Notes: generated by a model from the letters alone, not told the origin. Counted from the first letter of the stretch, positions 16,970-27,183 are shown. The stretch: DNA of 64,000 nucleotides from Sphingobium amiense (GCF_003967075.1 NZ_AP018665.1:1-64000); one strand, 5' to 3'. A program made the numbers and translations.

Positions 16970-18700
16970 ATGCCTGCCATGGACCCGCTGACGGCCTCCT
17001 GCAAAGACCCAGTTGCGCTGCTCGCGACCATCGCGAAGCTGACCGCCGAGGCGGCCGAACGCGACCAGCAGATCGTTCGCATCAACGCCGAGAACGAGGC
17101 GCTCGCCCGCGCTGCGGCCCAAGCTGAGGCGCGCGAGATCATCGCGCTCGCCACCGCGAAAGCGGCCGAACACGCCGCCGTCATCGCCGAGGCGAAGGCC
17201 GCCGAGATGGAGGACGCGCTCGCGGCCGCCCGCGATGAGGTCAAGCGCCTCAACGACATTCTCGACCAGTTCAAGCGCCACCGTTTCGGCCAGAGCGCCG
17301 AGCGGCTCGATCCCGACCAGTACCAGCTCGTGCTCGAAGAGCTCGAAGCTGCCTTGTCGCGCGCCGAGGCCGGGCTCGAAGCGCTGATCGACCAGGCTGA
17401 CGCGACCGGCGAGACAAAGCGCCGCCGCCGCAACAACCGTGGAGCGCTGCCCGCCCATCTCGAGCGTATCGAGCAGGTCGTCGACATCGAAGACAAGCAG
17501 TGTGCCTGCTGCGGCAACGATCTTCATGTCATCGGCGAGGACGTCACCGAGCGCCTCGACGTCGTGCCCACCATCTTCCGCGTGCTGGTCACCCGCCGTC
17601 CGCGCTATGGCTGCCGCGGCTGCGACGAGGGCGGCGTCACCCAGGCGCCGGCGCCAAGCTTCATCGTCGATCAGGGCCTGCCCACCGACGCGCTCGTCGC
17701 CCAGGTCATCGTCGCGCGCTACGCCGATCACCTTCCGCTTTACCGGCAAGCCCAGATCTACGCCCGCCAGGGGATCGATCTCGACCGGGCAACGCTCGCC
17801 GACTGGGTCGGGCGCGTCGGATGGTGGCTGACTCCGCTCAGGCAGCATCTGCTCGCCGAGCTGCGAAGTTCGGTGAAGCTGTTCGCCGACGAGACGCGCA
17901 TGCCCGTGCTGGCGCCCGGGACCGGCAAGACCAAGAGCGGCCAGCTGTGGGCCTATGCCCGCGACGATCGGCCATGGGGCGGACTCGCGCCGCCCGCCGT
18001 CGTCTACATGTACGCCGCCGGCCGCGGCGGCATGCATCCGATCGACCATCTCGGCGACTTCGCCGGGGTGCTCCAGGTGGACGGCTATGCCGGCTACAAT
18101 GAGATCAAGCGCCGCAATGGCGTCACCCTCGCATTCTGCCTGCTTCACGCGCGGCGCAAGTTCTACGATTTCCGCGAAAAGGAGCCCGTTGCCGACGAGG
18201 TGCTCCGTCGCTTCTCGGCGATCTACAAGATCGAGGCGACGCTCAGGGACACCTCGCCCGAGGCGCGGTTCGAAGGGCGGCAGCTGATACTGAAGCCGCT
18301 GTTCGATAACCTGCGCGACTATCTCTCGAAGAACCTCGGCCGGTTCAGCGCCAAGGGCAAGATGGCCGAAGCGATCAACTATATGCTCAACCACTGGCAG
18401 CAGCTCACCTATTGCCTGCTCGACGGCCGCGTCGAGCTCGATACCAACACGGTCGAAAGAAGCATCCGCCCGATTGCCCTGTCGCGCCGCAACTCGTTGT
18501 TCGCCGGCAGCGATGCCGGGGCAGACAATTGGGCGGTGCTCGCCAGCCTTCTCGAAACGTGCAAACTCTCGGACGTCGATCCGCTCGCCTGGCTCACCGC
18601 CACCCTCACCAAGCTTGCCAACGGTCATAGCAACAAGGACCTCGATTCCCTCATGCCCTGGCACTTCCCCAAGATCGCCGGGCGCAACGCCCCCTCTTAA
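16970..18700 (+). CDS. tnpC: IS66 TnpC transposase, outer copy (576 aa)
   Basis: Identical to the inner-copy TnpC, with coiled-coil N-terminus, zinc ribbon and DDE core intact. It could still act in trans although the outer element has lost TnpA. Confidence 0.92.
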   Translation: MPAMDPLTASCKDPVALLATIAKLTAEAAERDQQIVRINAENEALARAAAQAEAREIIALATAKAAEHAAVIAEAKAAEMEDALAAARDEVKRLNDILDQFKRHRFGQSAERLDPDQYQLVLEELEAALSRAEAGLEALIDQADATGETKRRRRNNRGALPAHLERIEQVVDIEDKQCACCGNDLHVIGEDVTERLDVVPTIFRVLVTRRPRYGCRGCDEGGVTQAPAPSFIVDQGLPTDALVAQVIVARYADHLPLYRQAQIYARQGIDLDRATLADWVGRVGWWLTPLRQHLLAELRSSVKLFADETRMPVLAPGTGKTKSGQLWAYARDDRPWGGLAPPAVVYMYAAGRGGMHPIDHLGDFAGVLQVDGYAGYNEIKRRNGVTLAFCLLHARRKFYDFREKEPVADEVLRRFSAIYKIEATLRDTSPEARFEGRQLILKPLFDNLRDYLSKNLGRFSAKGKMAEAINYMLNHWQQLTYCLLDGRVELDTNTVERSIRPIALSRRNSLFAGSDAGADNWAVLASLLETCKLSDVDPLAWLTATLTKLANGHSNKDLDSLMPWHFPKIAGRNAPS

Positions 18701-18749
18701 GACGCTTGACCGGCACGTTTCCGCCACGTGGGTCTGGGATGACGGATAC

Positions 18750-19053
18750 GCCGACCTTAAGCGAGGTAGCAGACAAGCTTCACATCGCGCAGCGAACCCT
18801 CATAAGGCGCCTGGGACGGCTCGGCACGACCTATCAGGAGATTACCGATCGTTTTCTGTTTTGTCGCGCCCGCGAAATGCTCGAGAACGATCAGCTGGCG
18901 ATCAAGGAGATTGCTGCGGCGATCGGCTTCGACGATCCGGCAAACTTCGGCAAAGCCTTCAAGCGCTGGTGCGGGATGTCGCCGGGCAGCTACCGCAAGC
19001 AACGGCAGGATATGGGCGGCACTGGCCCAGCACTCTCCGCCGAGACGCATTAG
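18750..19053 (+). pseudogene. AraC/XylS-family regulator, C-terminal HTH fragment
   Basis: Begins abruptly at the IS66 end. The frame encodes the double HTH of an AraC regulator: LSEVADKLHIAQRTLIRRLG, then IKEIAAAIGFDDPANFGKAF, then RWCGMSPGSYRKQR. The N-terminal effector domain is missing. The frame continues backwards into the IS66 terminal repeat, so a fusion peptide from 18706 is possible. Confidence 0.85.
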
Positions 19054-19112
19054 CTGCCCACCACGTGGTGACAGCTCCACAAGCCCGCGGGCTTGTGGAG
19101 CCGGAGTACGTC

Positions 19113-19761
19113 TCAGAATCGATAGGTGAATTGCAAGGTCAGCTGTCTTCCGAGCGAGGTTGCGACGGTCTGGTCCAGAGCGACCTGTTTGGGGGCCGGA
19201 TTGCAGGGCAACATCCCGCCGGGATCGGGGGCGCAAGCAAAGGGGCGCGCTTGAGCCTCGTACGCGACAATCTCGTCGGTCAGATTTTTCCCGATCAGAG
19301 CCACTTCAAACCGACTGTCGCTGGTGTAAAGCCGGAGTGAAGCATCCAGCAACCAGTAGCTGTCTTGCCTCAAACTGTTCTTGAACGGTGCCAATGAATA
19401 GCCATCGCTATAACGCAGATCGCTATCCAGGGCGATCATCACATTCCCGCTTAACGGTCGCTTGTAGGTCCCGCCGACGAAGCCCGTCCATTCGGCATTT
19501 CGTTCGCCTTTTTCCCCATCCATATCCTCGCCGTCGAGGTTGACGAACTTGCCGGTGTATTTCGTGTTCGTATAGGCGACCGCGCCGCGCAGCGTCAGAC
19601 CTTCGACCGGAGTCTTCCAAAGCATATCAGCTTCGACCCCGCGGGTGGTCAATTCCCCCGCATTGAACGTCCGTATCTGAATGACCGAAGCGTCGAACTG
19701 CTGGACCTGAAGGTTTTTATATACGTAATTGAAGGCCGTGGCGTTCAAGCGGAGCGTTCTC
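19113..19761 (-). pseudogene. TonB-dependent receptor, C-terminal barrel fragment
   Basis: About 215 residues of outer-membrane beta-barrel ending in the typical aromatic C-terminus (LTLQFTYRF). Features seen: ATAFNYVYKNLQ, GVEADMLWKTP, YWLLDASLRL and GKNLTDE, all common near the end of TonB-dependent receptors. The plug domain and most strands are missing, because the gene is cut by the IS21 left end at 19762. It was probably regulated by the adjacent AraC gene, now also broken. Confidence 0.88.
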
Positions 19762-19862
19762 TGTTGATTGCCGCTGAGAAGTGACCCGGGGAAGCCAGTA
19801 ATTTTCACTGAGAAGTGACCCATGTTTGAACACGTCCCTGGCTTTGAGCGGGGGACCATGGA

Positions 19863-21395
19863 GTGTTGGACATGGCATTATTGAGCGTCATCCGGCGCTG
19901 GCATTACCTCGATCATCTGTCGATCCGGGAGATAGCCAAGCGTACCGGTCTATCCCGCAACACGGTCCGTAAATATCTGCGGTCAGACACAGTCGAGCCG
20001 CAGTTCAAAGTGCCCGAGCGGCCGAGCAAGCTGGATCCGTTCGTCGATCGGCTGACGGTCTGGCTCAGGCGAGAGATGGGCCGATCGCGCAAGCAGAAGC
20101 GCACGATCAAGCAGTTGCATGCCGATCTGGTGAGCCTGGGCTTTGACGGGTCCTATGGCCGTGTCGCGGCCTTTGCTCGTGCCTGGCGCGATGATTATCG
20201 CCGCCAGCAGCAGATGAGCGGCAAGGGCACCTTCGTGCCGTTGTCGTTCGCACCGGGTGAAGCATTCCAGTTTGACTGGAGCGAGGACTGGGCGATCATC
20301 GATGGTGTCCGCACCAAGCTGCAGGTTGCACACTTCAAGCTCAGCTACAGCCGGGCCTTCTTCGTTCGAGCCTATCTGCTCCAGACCCACGAGATGCTGT
20401 TCGACGCCCATAATCACGCGTTCCGCGTGCTGGGCGGGGTGCCGCGCCGCGGCATCTATGACAACATGCGCACTGCCGTCGACAAGGTCGGGCGCGGCAA
20501 GGATCGGACCGTCAACGCCCGCTTCCTCACGATGGTGAGCCATTATCTGTTCGAGGCAGAGTTCTGTAATCCGGCAGCGGGTTGGGAGAAGGGGCAGGTC
20601 GAGAAGAACGTCCAGGATGCGCGGCATCGCCTGTGGCAGCCCGTTCCCCAGACCGAGACGCTCGACGCCCTGAACAGCTGGCTGGAGGATCGCTGCAAGG
20701 CGCTGTGGCAGGATATCCCGCACGGGATCGAACCGGGCTCTGTCGCTGATGCCTGGGCCGAGGAGGTGGCAAGCCTGATGCCGATGGGCAGGCCGTTCGA
20801 CGGCTTTGTCGAATATGGCAAGCGGGTCTCACCGACCTGCCTCGTCCATCTGGAGCGCAACCGCTACAGCGTGCCGGCATCCTTTGCCAACCGCCCTGTC
20901 AGCGTGCGGCTCTATCCCGACCGCTTCCTCGTGGTGGCCGAGGGGCAGTTGCTGTGCGAACACCAGCGCATCATCGAACGATCCCATGATGGGCCAGGAC
21001 GCACTGTTTATGACTGGCGCCATTATCTGGCAGTGGTCCAGCGCAAGCCTGGCGCCCTGCGCAATGGCGCGCCGTTCCTAGAGATGCCCGATGCCTTCCA
21101 GCGGTTACAGCGCCATCTGTTGCGCGCTCCCGGCGGCGACAGAGAGATGGTCGAGATCCTTGCCCTGGTGCTGCATCATGACGAGCAGGTCGTACTGCGC
21201 GCGGTTACCATGGCGCTGGAGTCCGGTGTTCCGACCAAAACCCATATCCTCAACTTGCTGCACCGGCTGATCGACGGCAAGCCGCTGACGACACCGCCGA
21301 TCACGGCGCCCCAGGCGCTGAGGCTGGTCAGCGAGCCCCTTGCCAATGTGGAACGCTATGATGCGCTGCGCGGGGAGAACCGCCATGCGTCATGA
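19863..21395 (+). CDS. istA: IS21 transposase IstA (510 aa)
   Basis: DDE transposase of IS21. N-terminal HTH ([20 protein letters not shown]), integrase core with the first Asp in [10 protein letters not shown] and a later [12 protein letters not shown] segment, then a C-terminal Mu-type domain. Length is typical. It overlaps istB by 11 bp in a different frame. Confidence 0.93.
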   Translation: MLDMALLSVIRRWHYLDHLSIREIAKRTGLSRNTVRKYLRSDTVEPQFKVPERPSKLDPFVDRLTVWLRREMGRSRKQKRTIKQLHADLVSLGFDGSYGRVAAFARAWRDDYRRQQQMSGKGTFVPLSFAPGEAFQFDWSEDWAIIDGVRTKLQVAHFKLSYSRAFFVRAYLLQTHEMLFDAHNHAFRVLGGVPRRGIYDNMRTAVDKVGRGKDRTVNARFLTMVSHYLFEAEFCNPAAGWEKGQVEKNVQDARHRLWQPVPQTETLDALNSWLEDRCKALWQDIPHGIEPGSVADAWAEEVASLMPMGRPFDGFVEYGKRVSPTCLVHLERNRYSVPASFANRPVSVRLYPDRFLVVAEGQLLCEHQRIIERSHDGPGRTVYDWRHYLAVVQRKPGALRNGAPFLEMPDAFQRLQRHLLRAPGGDREMVEILALVLHHDEQVVLRAVTMALESGVPTKTHILNLLHRLIDGKPLTTPPITAPQALRLVSEPLANVERYDALRGENRHAS

Positions 21396-22167
21396 TCCCG
21401 CCAGCGGCGCCATCATCGTCATGCTGCGCAGCCTCAAGATGCATGGCATGGCGCAGGCCGTCACCGATCTCATGGAGCAAGGCGCGCCCGCGTTCGACGC
21501 GGCCGTCCCGATCCTGTCCCAGCTTTTGAAGGCGGAGACTGCCGAACGGGAAGTGCGGTCGGTATCCTATCAGCTCAAGATCGCACGGTTCCCGGCCTAT
21601 CGCGATCTGGCGAGCTTCGACTTTGCCAGCAGCGAGGTCAACGAGGCGCTGGTCCGCCAGCTTCACCGCTGCGAGTTTATGGACGTGGCCGACAATATCG
21701 TGCTGGTCGGCGGACCCGGAACCGGCAAGACCCACATCGCCACCGCCCTAGGCGTCCAGGCCATCGAGCATCATCGCAAGCGCGTGCGGTTCTTCTCCAC
21801 GGTCGAGCTGGTCAACGCGCTGGAACAGGAGAAGGCGCAGGGCAAGGCAGGGCAGATCGCCGGAAGGCTTGCCCACTCCGATCTCGTGATCCTCGACGAG
21901 CTTGGTTATCTGCCGTTCAGCGCCTCAGGCGGCGCCCTGCTGTTCCATCTGCTGAGCAAGCTTTACGAGCGCACCAGCGTCATCATCACCACCAACCTCA
22001 GCTTCAGCGAATGGGCCACCGTGTTCGGAGATGCCAAGATGACCACCGCGCTCCTCGATCGGCTCACCCATCACTGCCACATCCTCGAGACCGGCAACGA
22101 CAGCTTCAGGTTCAAGAACAGCTCCGCTCAGCAGCCCAAAACCCGGAAGGAGAAAACCCCATCTTGA
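21385..22167 (+). CDS. istB: IS21 helper ATPase IstB (260 aa)
   Basis: DnaC-like AAA+ ATPase that selects the target and stimulates IstA. Walker [10 protein letters not shown], Walker [13 protein letters not shown], and the [13 protein letters not shown] segment are all standard. ATG at 21385 is chosen over the upstream 21340 start because it gives the normal 260-aa length and an istA overlap typical of IS21. Confidence 0.93.
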   Translation: MRHDPASGAIIVMLRSLKMHGMAQAVTDLMEQGAPAFDAAVPILSQLLKAETAEREVRSVSYQLKIARFPAYRDLASFDFASSEVNEALVRQLHRCEFMDVADNIVLVGGPGTGKTHIATALGVQAIEHHRKRVRFFSTVELVNALEQEKAQGKAGQIAGRLAHSDLVILDELGYLPFSASGGALLFHLLSKLYERTSVIITTNLSFSEWATVFGDAKMTTALLDRLTHHCHILETGNDSFRFKNSSAQQPKTRKEKTPS

Positions 22168-22252
22168 CCCACCCCTGACATCCGAAACATAATCGCAAGG
22201 TGGGTCACTTCTCGATGAAAACCCCGGGTCACTTCTCAGCAGCAATCAACAG

Positions 22253-23677
22253 TCAGTCATCGTGCAGCTGACGAAGCTGCCCTCCATCAGCCTTGCCCAG
22301 TCCGTTGAGGGCGACAAGGCGGTCGAGCGCGCGTTGATGGGGGTTCCCGAGGTGCAGGAAGTCATCGCGCGGGTTGGTGCTGACGAAATCGGCCTTGATC
22401 CGATGGGACCTAATGAGACCGACACCTTCGTCCGTCTGAAGCCGCAGTCTGAGTGGCGTGGCAGCAAGGAGTTCGTCCTGGAGCAGATCCGCAAGGCCGT
22501 CGATGGCCTGCCTGGCATCCAGCCCAGTTTCACGCAGCCGATCGAAATGCGTGTCTCGGAAATGCTGACCGGCGCCCGGGGCGACCTGGCTGTCAAGATT
22601 TTCGGACCGGATTCGGCGGTCCTCGCGGATCTTGCAGGTCGCGTGCAGCATGAGTTGGGCCAGGTGCGCGGCGCGACGGAAGTGTTGACGGTCGCGAACG
22701 ACAGCGTGGACTACCTGCAGCTCGACATCGACCGAGCAGCCGCAGGCCGGTTTGGCATGCCGATCGATCAGTTGCAGGACACCTTGCGCGCGCAGGTGGA
22801 AGGCGTTCGGTCCGGTATCGTCGCCGAAGGTCAGAAGCGGATCCCGATCGTCATCCGCGGTGACGAAAGCATCCGCAATGATGCGACCCGGTTTGAAGAC
22901 CTGCAGATCATGACGCCGGGTGGAACGCTCGCCCGGGTCAGCGACATGGCGCAGGTGAAGCATACGCAGGGTCCGGTGAAGCTCGACCATGAGAATGGTT
23001 CCCGCTTCGCTCTGGTCCAGGCCTTCGTCTCTGGTCGTGATCTGGTGGGTTATGTGGACGAGGCGAAAGCCGCAGTCGCGAGCAAGGTGCCGCTCCCGGC
23101 CGGCTATCGCATCGTGTGGGGTGGCCAGTTCGAAAATCAGCAGCGTGCATCGGCTCGGCTCATGATGGTCATTCCCGTCGCGCTGCTCCTTATCTTCTTC
23201 GTCCTGCTCGCCACCTTGCGTTCGCTGCGGGCCGCCACGCTGATCCTGGTCAACATTCCCTTCGCCATGGTCGGAGGGCTGATCTCGCTCTGGGCATCGG
23301 GAGAGTATCTGTCAGTGCCTGCTTCCGTCGGCTTCATTGCTCTGCTTGGCATCGCGGTGCTGAACGGGTTGGTGCTGGTCTCCTATTTCCGCCAGCTCCG
23401 TCAGGAGGGGCAGAGCATGACGCAGACGGTGCGCCTGGGTGCCGAGCGGCGCCTCCGTCCCGTCCTAATGACCGCGAGTATTACCGCTTTCGGCCTGGTC
23501 CCCCTGCTGTTCGCGACGGGTCCAGGATCCGAGATTCAACGCCCGCTTGCCATTGTGGTCATCGGCGGGCTGGTCACGTCCACGCTGCTCACTCTGGTAC
23601 TTCTCCCGATCCTTTTCGAAAGGTTCGGAGAAGGCCGCAGCGAGCAGGATTTCGAAGAGGTGCTGGCCAATGGCTGA
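22253..23677 (+). pseudogene. CusA/CzcA-type RND heavy-metal efflux pump, C-terminal half
   Basis: About 470 residues in a continuous frame after the IS21 right end. The porter and second transmembrane regions of a heavy-metal RND pump are present (FVRLKPQSEW, EMLTGARGDLAVKIFG, AAAGRFGM, the membrane segments VIPVALLLIFFVLLATL and ASVGFIALLGIAVLNGLVLV, and RRLRPVLMTA). A complete pump has about 1040 residues, so the N-terminal half including the first transmembrane half is lost. It pumps Cu/Ag or Co/Zn/Cd in intact form; this copy cannot work. It ends in an 8-bp overlap with the next gene. Confidence 0.92.
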
Positions 23678-23969
23678 GCTTCTGCTAGTCCTTCACTGTT
23701 CTCCTCCGGATGCGGGAACTCTGGTGGAGGCTATTCGAACCGTTGCGTCCGCGCCGATCCATCGCCGTGAGGAAGCCGTTCTCGGCCGCGACTTCAGCGA
23801 TGCTGGAACGCATGAGCAGGTAAGAGGAGTCCTCCATCGGATCGCATTCGAACTCGTGGTCGAGGATTCCATGATCCCCGCCATAATCGCTGCGGTTGCC
23901 TCATCGCGCCGCAAACAACCTGTGCGCTGGCACTCCTTGCCGATCATCGAGCGCGGGAGGATTTCATGA
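23670..23969 (+). CDS. DUF3240 family protein (99 aa)
   Basis: Small protein of the type regularly encoded between cusA- and cusC-like genes in sphingomonad metal-efflux operons; exact role unknown. The start overlaps the end of cusA, and the stop overlaps the start of the cusC-like gene by four bases (ATGA), so it sits in the same operon. Sequence features: LLLVLHCSPPDAG at the start, SDAGTHEQVRG in the middle. Confidence 0.75.
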   Translation: MAELLLVLHCSPPDAGTLVEAIRTVASAPIHRREEAVLGRDFSDAGTHEQVRGVLHRIAFELVVEDSMIPAIIAAVASSRRKQPVRWHSLPIIERGRIS

Positions 23970-24810
23970 AGAAGCTGACTGCCCTCTTGCCGCTATCCAT
24001 CTCGATAGCGACTGCGCTCGCAACTGCCGCGCACGCGCAAGCGACGGGTCTTCAATGGTCCTTGCCGCCTGAGGAGCAGGTGGTGAAGGCGCTCGACGGG
24101 CATCCGACGGTCGAAGCAGCGGGCAAGCGCGTCGGCGCTGCATCGGCGGCGAGCGATATGCTCCGCGTTGGCCCTCACGAGGTCCAGCTCACCGGAAGCT
24201 ACATCAATCGTGACGTGCGGCTGGAGCGGAATTATACGGAGTTCGACGGCACGGTCAGTCGATCCTTTCGCCTGCCCGGGAAGGCTGCCCTGGATCGCGA
24301 GGCAGGCCAGCTTGGTGTCGAAGTCGCGCAAAACCGGATGGAAGATACGCGCCATCAGGCGGCCTTGTATCTGTCGCAGCTCTGGTACGACTGGCTGACG
24401 GCAAGCGAGCTCAATCGTACGGATCAATCGAACGTCGCATTACTCGAACGTGGTCTCGCTGCCGTGAAGAGGCGAGTCCAGCTACGCGATGCATCGATGC
24501 TCGACACCGACCAGGCCCAGGCGGCGCTCGATCAGGCGAAGGGTGTCGCGGCAGCCAGCCTGGCTGATATGGAACAGGCGCGAGCGCTACTGCAATCGAA
24601 CTTCCCCGATCTGGCCCTGCCGCCGGAGGCACCATCCTTGGCAGATCCAGTCCTGCCTTCTCAAGACCTGACCGCACTTCATGATCTGGTGATCCAACGC
24701 AGTCATGAAATTGGGGCTGCTGATCGCGAAGCTCTGCGTCTTGAAGTCGTCGCACGGCGGGCGAGGGCTGATCGGTTGCCGGACCCACAGCTGGGCGTCC
24801 GGGCCTTTAG
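23966..24810 (+). pseudogene. CusC/CzcC-type TolC-family outer-membrane protein, truncated
   Basis: Signal peptide (MKKLTALLPLSISIATALAT, cleaved near AHAQA) followed by the long alpha-helical repeats of outer-membrane efflux proteins (VEVAQNRMEDTRHQAAL; QAALDQAKGVAAASLADMEQ). About 280 residues remain; the second repeat and C-terminus are lost at the IS1380 insertion. It was the outer-membrane channel of the same metal-efflux operon. Confidence 0.88.
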
Positions 24811-26456
24811 CCTCTCTTATTCACGACGCTCGGTTTCGGGTCCGCTCTGGGCATTTGCTGCGGCTGGCTGTATTGCGCGGACGACCGGCATCGCTGGCGT
24901 TTGTTTCACCGCATTCGGATTGATGGGCTTTTCGGGTTGAAGGGCTGGGCTCGGAGTTCTGCGGCGCTGCCGCATGGGCTACGTCGGCGCAGGCTTCAGC
25001 CGGAGAACGAGGGCGCGGAACAGGTCGGCATCCGGACAGGCGGAAGCGAAGGCAATGCGGATGCGGCTAGCACTTTCTACGACGCGCGCAGCGACCTTGA
25101 GCAGCCGCAGGCGCAAGGTGGTAAACTCCGCGCTTGCCAGAGCAGCGGTCCTGGGCATCGCCTGCTGGATGCGCCATAGCAGCCAGTATGCGGCAGTGTG
25201 CAGTATCAGGCGCATCTGATTGGCATTGGCCGAGCGGCACGAGGTTCGGTCGCTGGCGAGCTGGGACTTGTGGCGCTTGATCAGGTTCTCGGCCTGACCA
25301 CGCGCGCAGTAGAGCGTGTCGTAGATGTGCTCGGCCGATCCTGTTGCCAACGAGGTGACGACATAGCGGATGTCCATGCCCAGCGTGCTGGCCTCGATCC
25401 GTGCAACGACGCGACGCTGGCACTTCCAGGTCTTTGCCCCATAGCGGGTCTCGGCATAGTTGCGCAGGACGGGACACTGACGCTGGGCGCGCTTGACCGC
25501 GCAGGCATCGGCGACCGCAACAATGGCGGGATCGGCGCGCAGCGCTGAATTGGTGGGCAGGCCGAACACGTAATCGACGCGGGCCGCATCGCAGTAGGCC
25601 ATGACCTCGGGTCGACCATAGTGCCCGTCGCCGCGGATAGTGATGTGGGTATCGGGCCAATTACGGCGCAGGTGACGCACCAGGCGTCGGATGTGCCCCG
25701 CCGCCTCCTTTCCAGAAGGCGTCTTGCCTGTGCGCAGCAGCATGGCCACCGGCCTGCCGGTCGCGGTGTCGTAGATATGGATCGGTAGGAAGCAGCGCTC
25801 CCCATGATGCCCGTTCCAGAACGAGAGCTGTTGATAGCCATGCACGACGTCGCACGTGTCGTCGATATCCAGCGTGACCGCTGTCGGAGGGGCGGGATAG
25901 CTGGCGCAGTAGATGTCGATCATCGCGGCCATCATGCTGGCCAGTTCGCGCGTAGTCGGTGCATTTTCCCACCGGCTCATCGTCGGTTGGCTGGCCAGCC
26001 CCGCGCCCGATTCCGGCAGCTTGCCGAGCGCCAGGCGGAAGCCTGGATCGTCGCGCAGAGCATCGAGATCATCGGCATCCTCATAGCCGCACGCAATCGC
26101 GAACACACGGGCACGCAGAATGTCATCCAGGCGATGGATCACCCGCGCTGGATCGCGCGGATCGGCAATACAAGCCGCCAGGCGCTGGCAAATCCCCATC
26201 GCGCGCTCGGCCTGTGCAAGCAGTAGAACACCGCCATCCGAGGTAAGCCGGCCACCGTCGAACGCAGCTGTGATTTTCTTGCGGCCGACTGCTGGGAATC
26301 CAAATGAGCTTGCGATATCATCGTTCATGGCGGGTGTGGCCCGTGGCATTTTCTGCCCTGCGGCAGGTTCGGCTTAGACACCCAGTTCCTAATTCAGATC
26401 AGAGGCTTACGCCACTCCCGCCAACCCTTCAGGACACTTTTGGTGAATAAGGCGGG
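24811..26456 (-). mobile_element. IS1380-family element (1646 bp)
   Basis: Ends CCTCTCTTATTCACGA (left) and CCCGCCTTATTCACCA (right, inverted) match at 12 of 16 positions. The tetranucleotide TTAG flanks both sides (24807-24810, 26457-26460). Size and single transposase gene fit IS1380. The genes on the two sides are unrelated (cusC-like and a CoA ligase). Confidence 0.8.
24979..26349 (-). CDS. IS1380-family transposase (456 aa)
   Basis: DDE transposase reading leftward. Recognisable segments: FDGGRLTSDGGVLLL, VTLDIDDTCD with the first Asp pair, GDGHYGRPE with the second Asp, and the C-terminal RGQAENLIKRHK with the catalytic Glu. Full length for the family and apparently intact. Confidence 0.93.
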   Translation of the reverse strand: MPRATPAMNDDIASSFGFPAVGRKKITAAFDGGRLTSDGGVLLLAQAERAMGICQRLAACIADPRDPARVIHRLDDILRARVFAIACGYEDADDLDALRDDPGFRLALGKLPESGAGLASQPTMSRWENAPTTRELASMMAAMIDIYCASYPAPPTAVTLDIDDTCDVVHGYQQLSFWNGHHGERCFLPIHIYDTATGRPVAMLLRTGKTPSGKEAAGHIRRLVRHLRRNWPDTHITIRGDGHYGRPEVMAYCDAARVDYVFGLPTNSALRADPAIVAVADACAVKRAQRQCPVLRNYAETRYGAKTWKCQRRVVARIEASTLGMDIRYVVTSLATGSAEHIYDTLYCARGQAENLIKRHKSQLASDRTSCRSANANQMRLILHTAAYWLLWRIQQAMPRTAALASAEFTTLRLRLLKVAARVVESASRIRIAFASACPDADLFRALVLRLKPAPT

Positions 26457-27001
26457 TTAGGAAGGCCCGTGGTCCCGGAAGTATACATGATCGACAGGAT
26501 CGCATCGCCGGCGGCGCGCACTTGAGGCTCCGCAACGGTGCCGGTGTTCCGAAAATCGCAATAGCTTTTCGCAAACGGCGCGCATTCGCCCTCGGCGCAG
26601 ATCTGTAACCAGTGCTCGACATCGGTCTTGTCACCCCGGCGATGGAGCTCGGCTGCAGTTTTCTGAAACTCGTTGTCGAAAACCAGACGACTGACTCCGG
26701 AGTCGCGTAGAATGAATTCCAGCTCGTCGGGCACGAGACGCCAGTTCAGCGGCACGACAACGGCGCCGATCTTCGCCAGAGCAAAATAGGATTCCACGAA
26801 TTCGGCGCCGTTCATCGTCAGGATGCCGACGCGTTCGCCCACTTTGACCCCAGCCTCAACGAAAGCATTGGCCAGGCGATTGCTGCGCTCGTTGAGTTCC
26901 TTGAAGGTCAGCCGCAGGCTGCCAGTACCGTCGACGAAGGCTTCCCGCTCAGGGTTCAACAAGGCCCGCTTCGTGAGGAACAGGCCAATGTTATCCTGCA
27001 T
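26457..27001 (-). pseudogene. AMP-dependent acyl-CoA synthetase/ligase, N-terminal fragment
   Basis: Starts at 27001 (MQDNIGLFLTKRALL) after a GGGA ribosome-binding sequence. It reads through the ANL-family N-terminal domain (TFKELNERSNRLANAF, ALAKIGAVVVPLNWRL) up to the ATP-binding loop YTSGTTGLP, where it is cut by the IS1380 insertion. About 180 of some 520 residues remain, so it is inactive. It is divergent from the alcohol dehydrogenase, with the 46-bp palindrome in the shared promoter region, so it once belonged to the same regulon. Confidence 0.9.
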
Positions 27002-27137
27002 TCCCTGGTCTCCTTCTCCACCTCTACCTTCGTCCCAGTCCCGCAATCTCCACTGCGGTGCTCCGGGTCCTGCATGGTGGCCACAGTTCTGGCTAAGTCC
27101 GGCCGCCTAGCTGCCGCGCGCCGGACCTTCTCGATAT

Positions 27138-27183
27138 CTCTAGACCCATACTTACTTGCCCGCAAGTAAGTATGGGTCTAGAG
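27138..27183. promoter_or_regulatory. 46-bp near-perfect palindromic operator
   Basis: A 46-bp palindrome with 22 of 23 base pairs matched. Its centre is CTTACTT-GCCCGC-AAGTAAG. It lies between the divergent CoA ligase and alcohol dehydrogenase genes, 40 bp from the latter's start. The same CTTACTT-N6-AAGTAAG core occurs at 29005-29024 upstream of the monooxygenase. It is therefore an operator shared by the cluster and not a terminator. The TetR-type regulator at 31123-31699 is the most likely binder (inference). Confidence 0.8.

Larger units (their letters stand above)
13320..18749 (+). mobile_element. IS66-family element, outer copy, split by an identical inner copy
   Basis: The ends begin and finish with the same terminal inverted repeat (GTATCCGTCATCCCAGACCC inward from each side). 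Without the 2711-bp inner insertion and its 8-bp duplication the outer copy is also exactly 2711 bp. Gene order is tnpA-tnpB-tnpC on the plus strand, with tnpA interrupted. The eight bases flanking the outer copy do not match (TTAACAGC and GCCGACCT). One flank has therefore been exchanged or deleted since insertion. Confidence 0.9.
19762..22251 (+). mobile_element. IS21-family element (about 2.49 kb)
   Basis: Ends are a long imperfect inverted repeat (TGTTGATTGC[C/T]GCTGAGAAGTGACCC read inward from both sides). Each end has a second internal copy of TGAGAAGTGACCC (19809-19821; inverted, GGGTCACTTCTC, 22202-22213), the multiple terminal repeats typical of IS21. It carries istA and istB. The flanks do not show an obvious duplication and belong to different genes (TonB receptor on the left, cusA on the right). 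Confidence 0.88.

Noticed and set aside
16262..18727. Minus-strand frame of 821 codons
   Set aside because: Antisense of the outer-copy tnpB and tnpC; it mirrors the frame at 13434.
27138..27183. Intrinsic terminator
   Set aside because: It is between divergent promoters, has no T-run, and its core recurs at another promoter, so an operator fits better.
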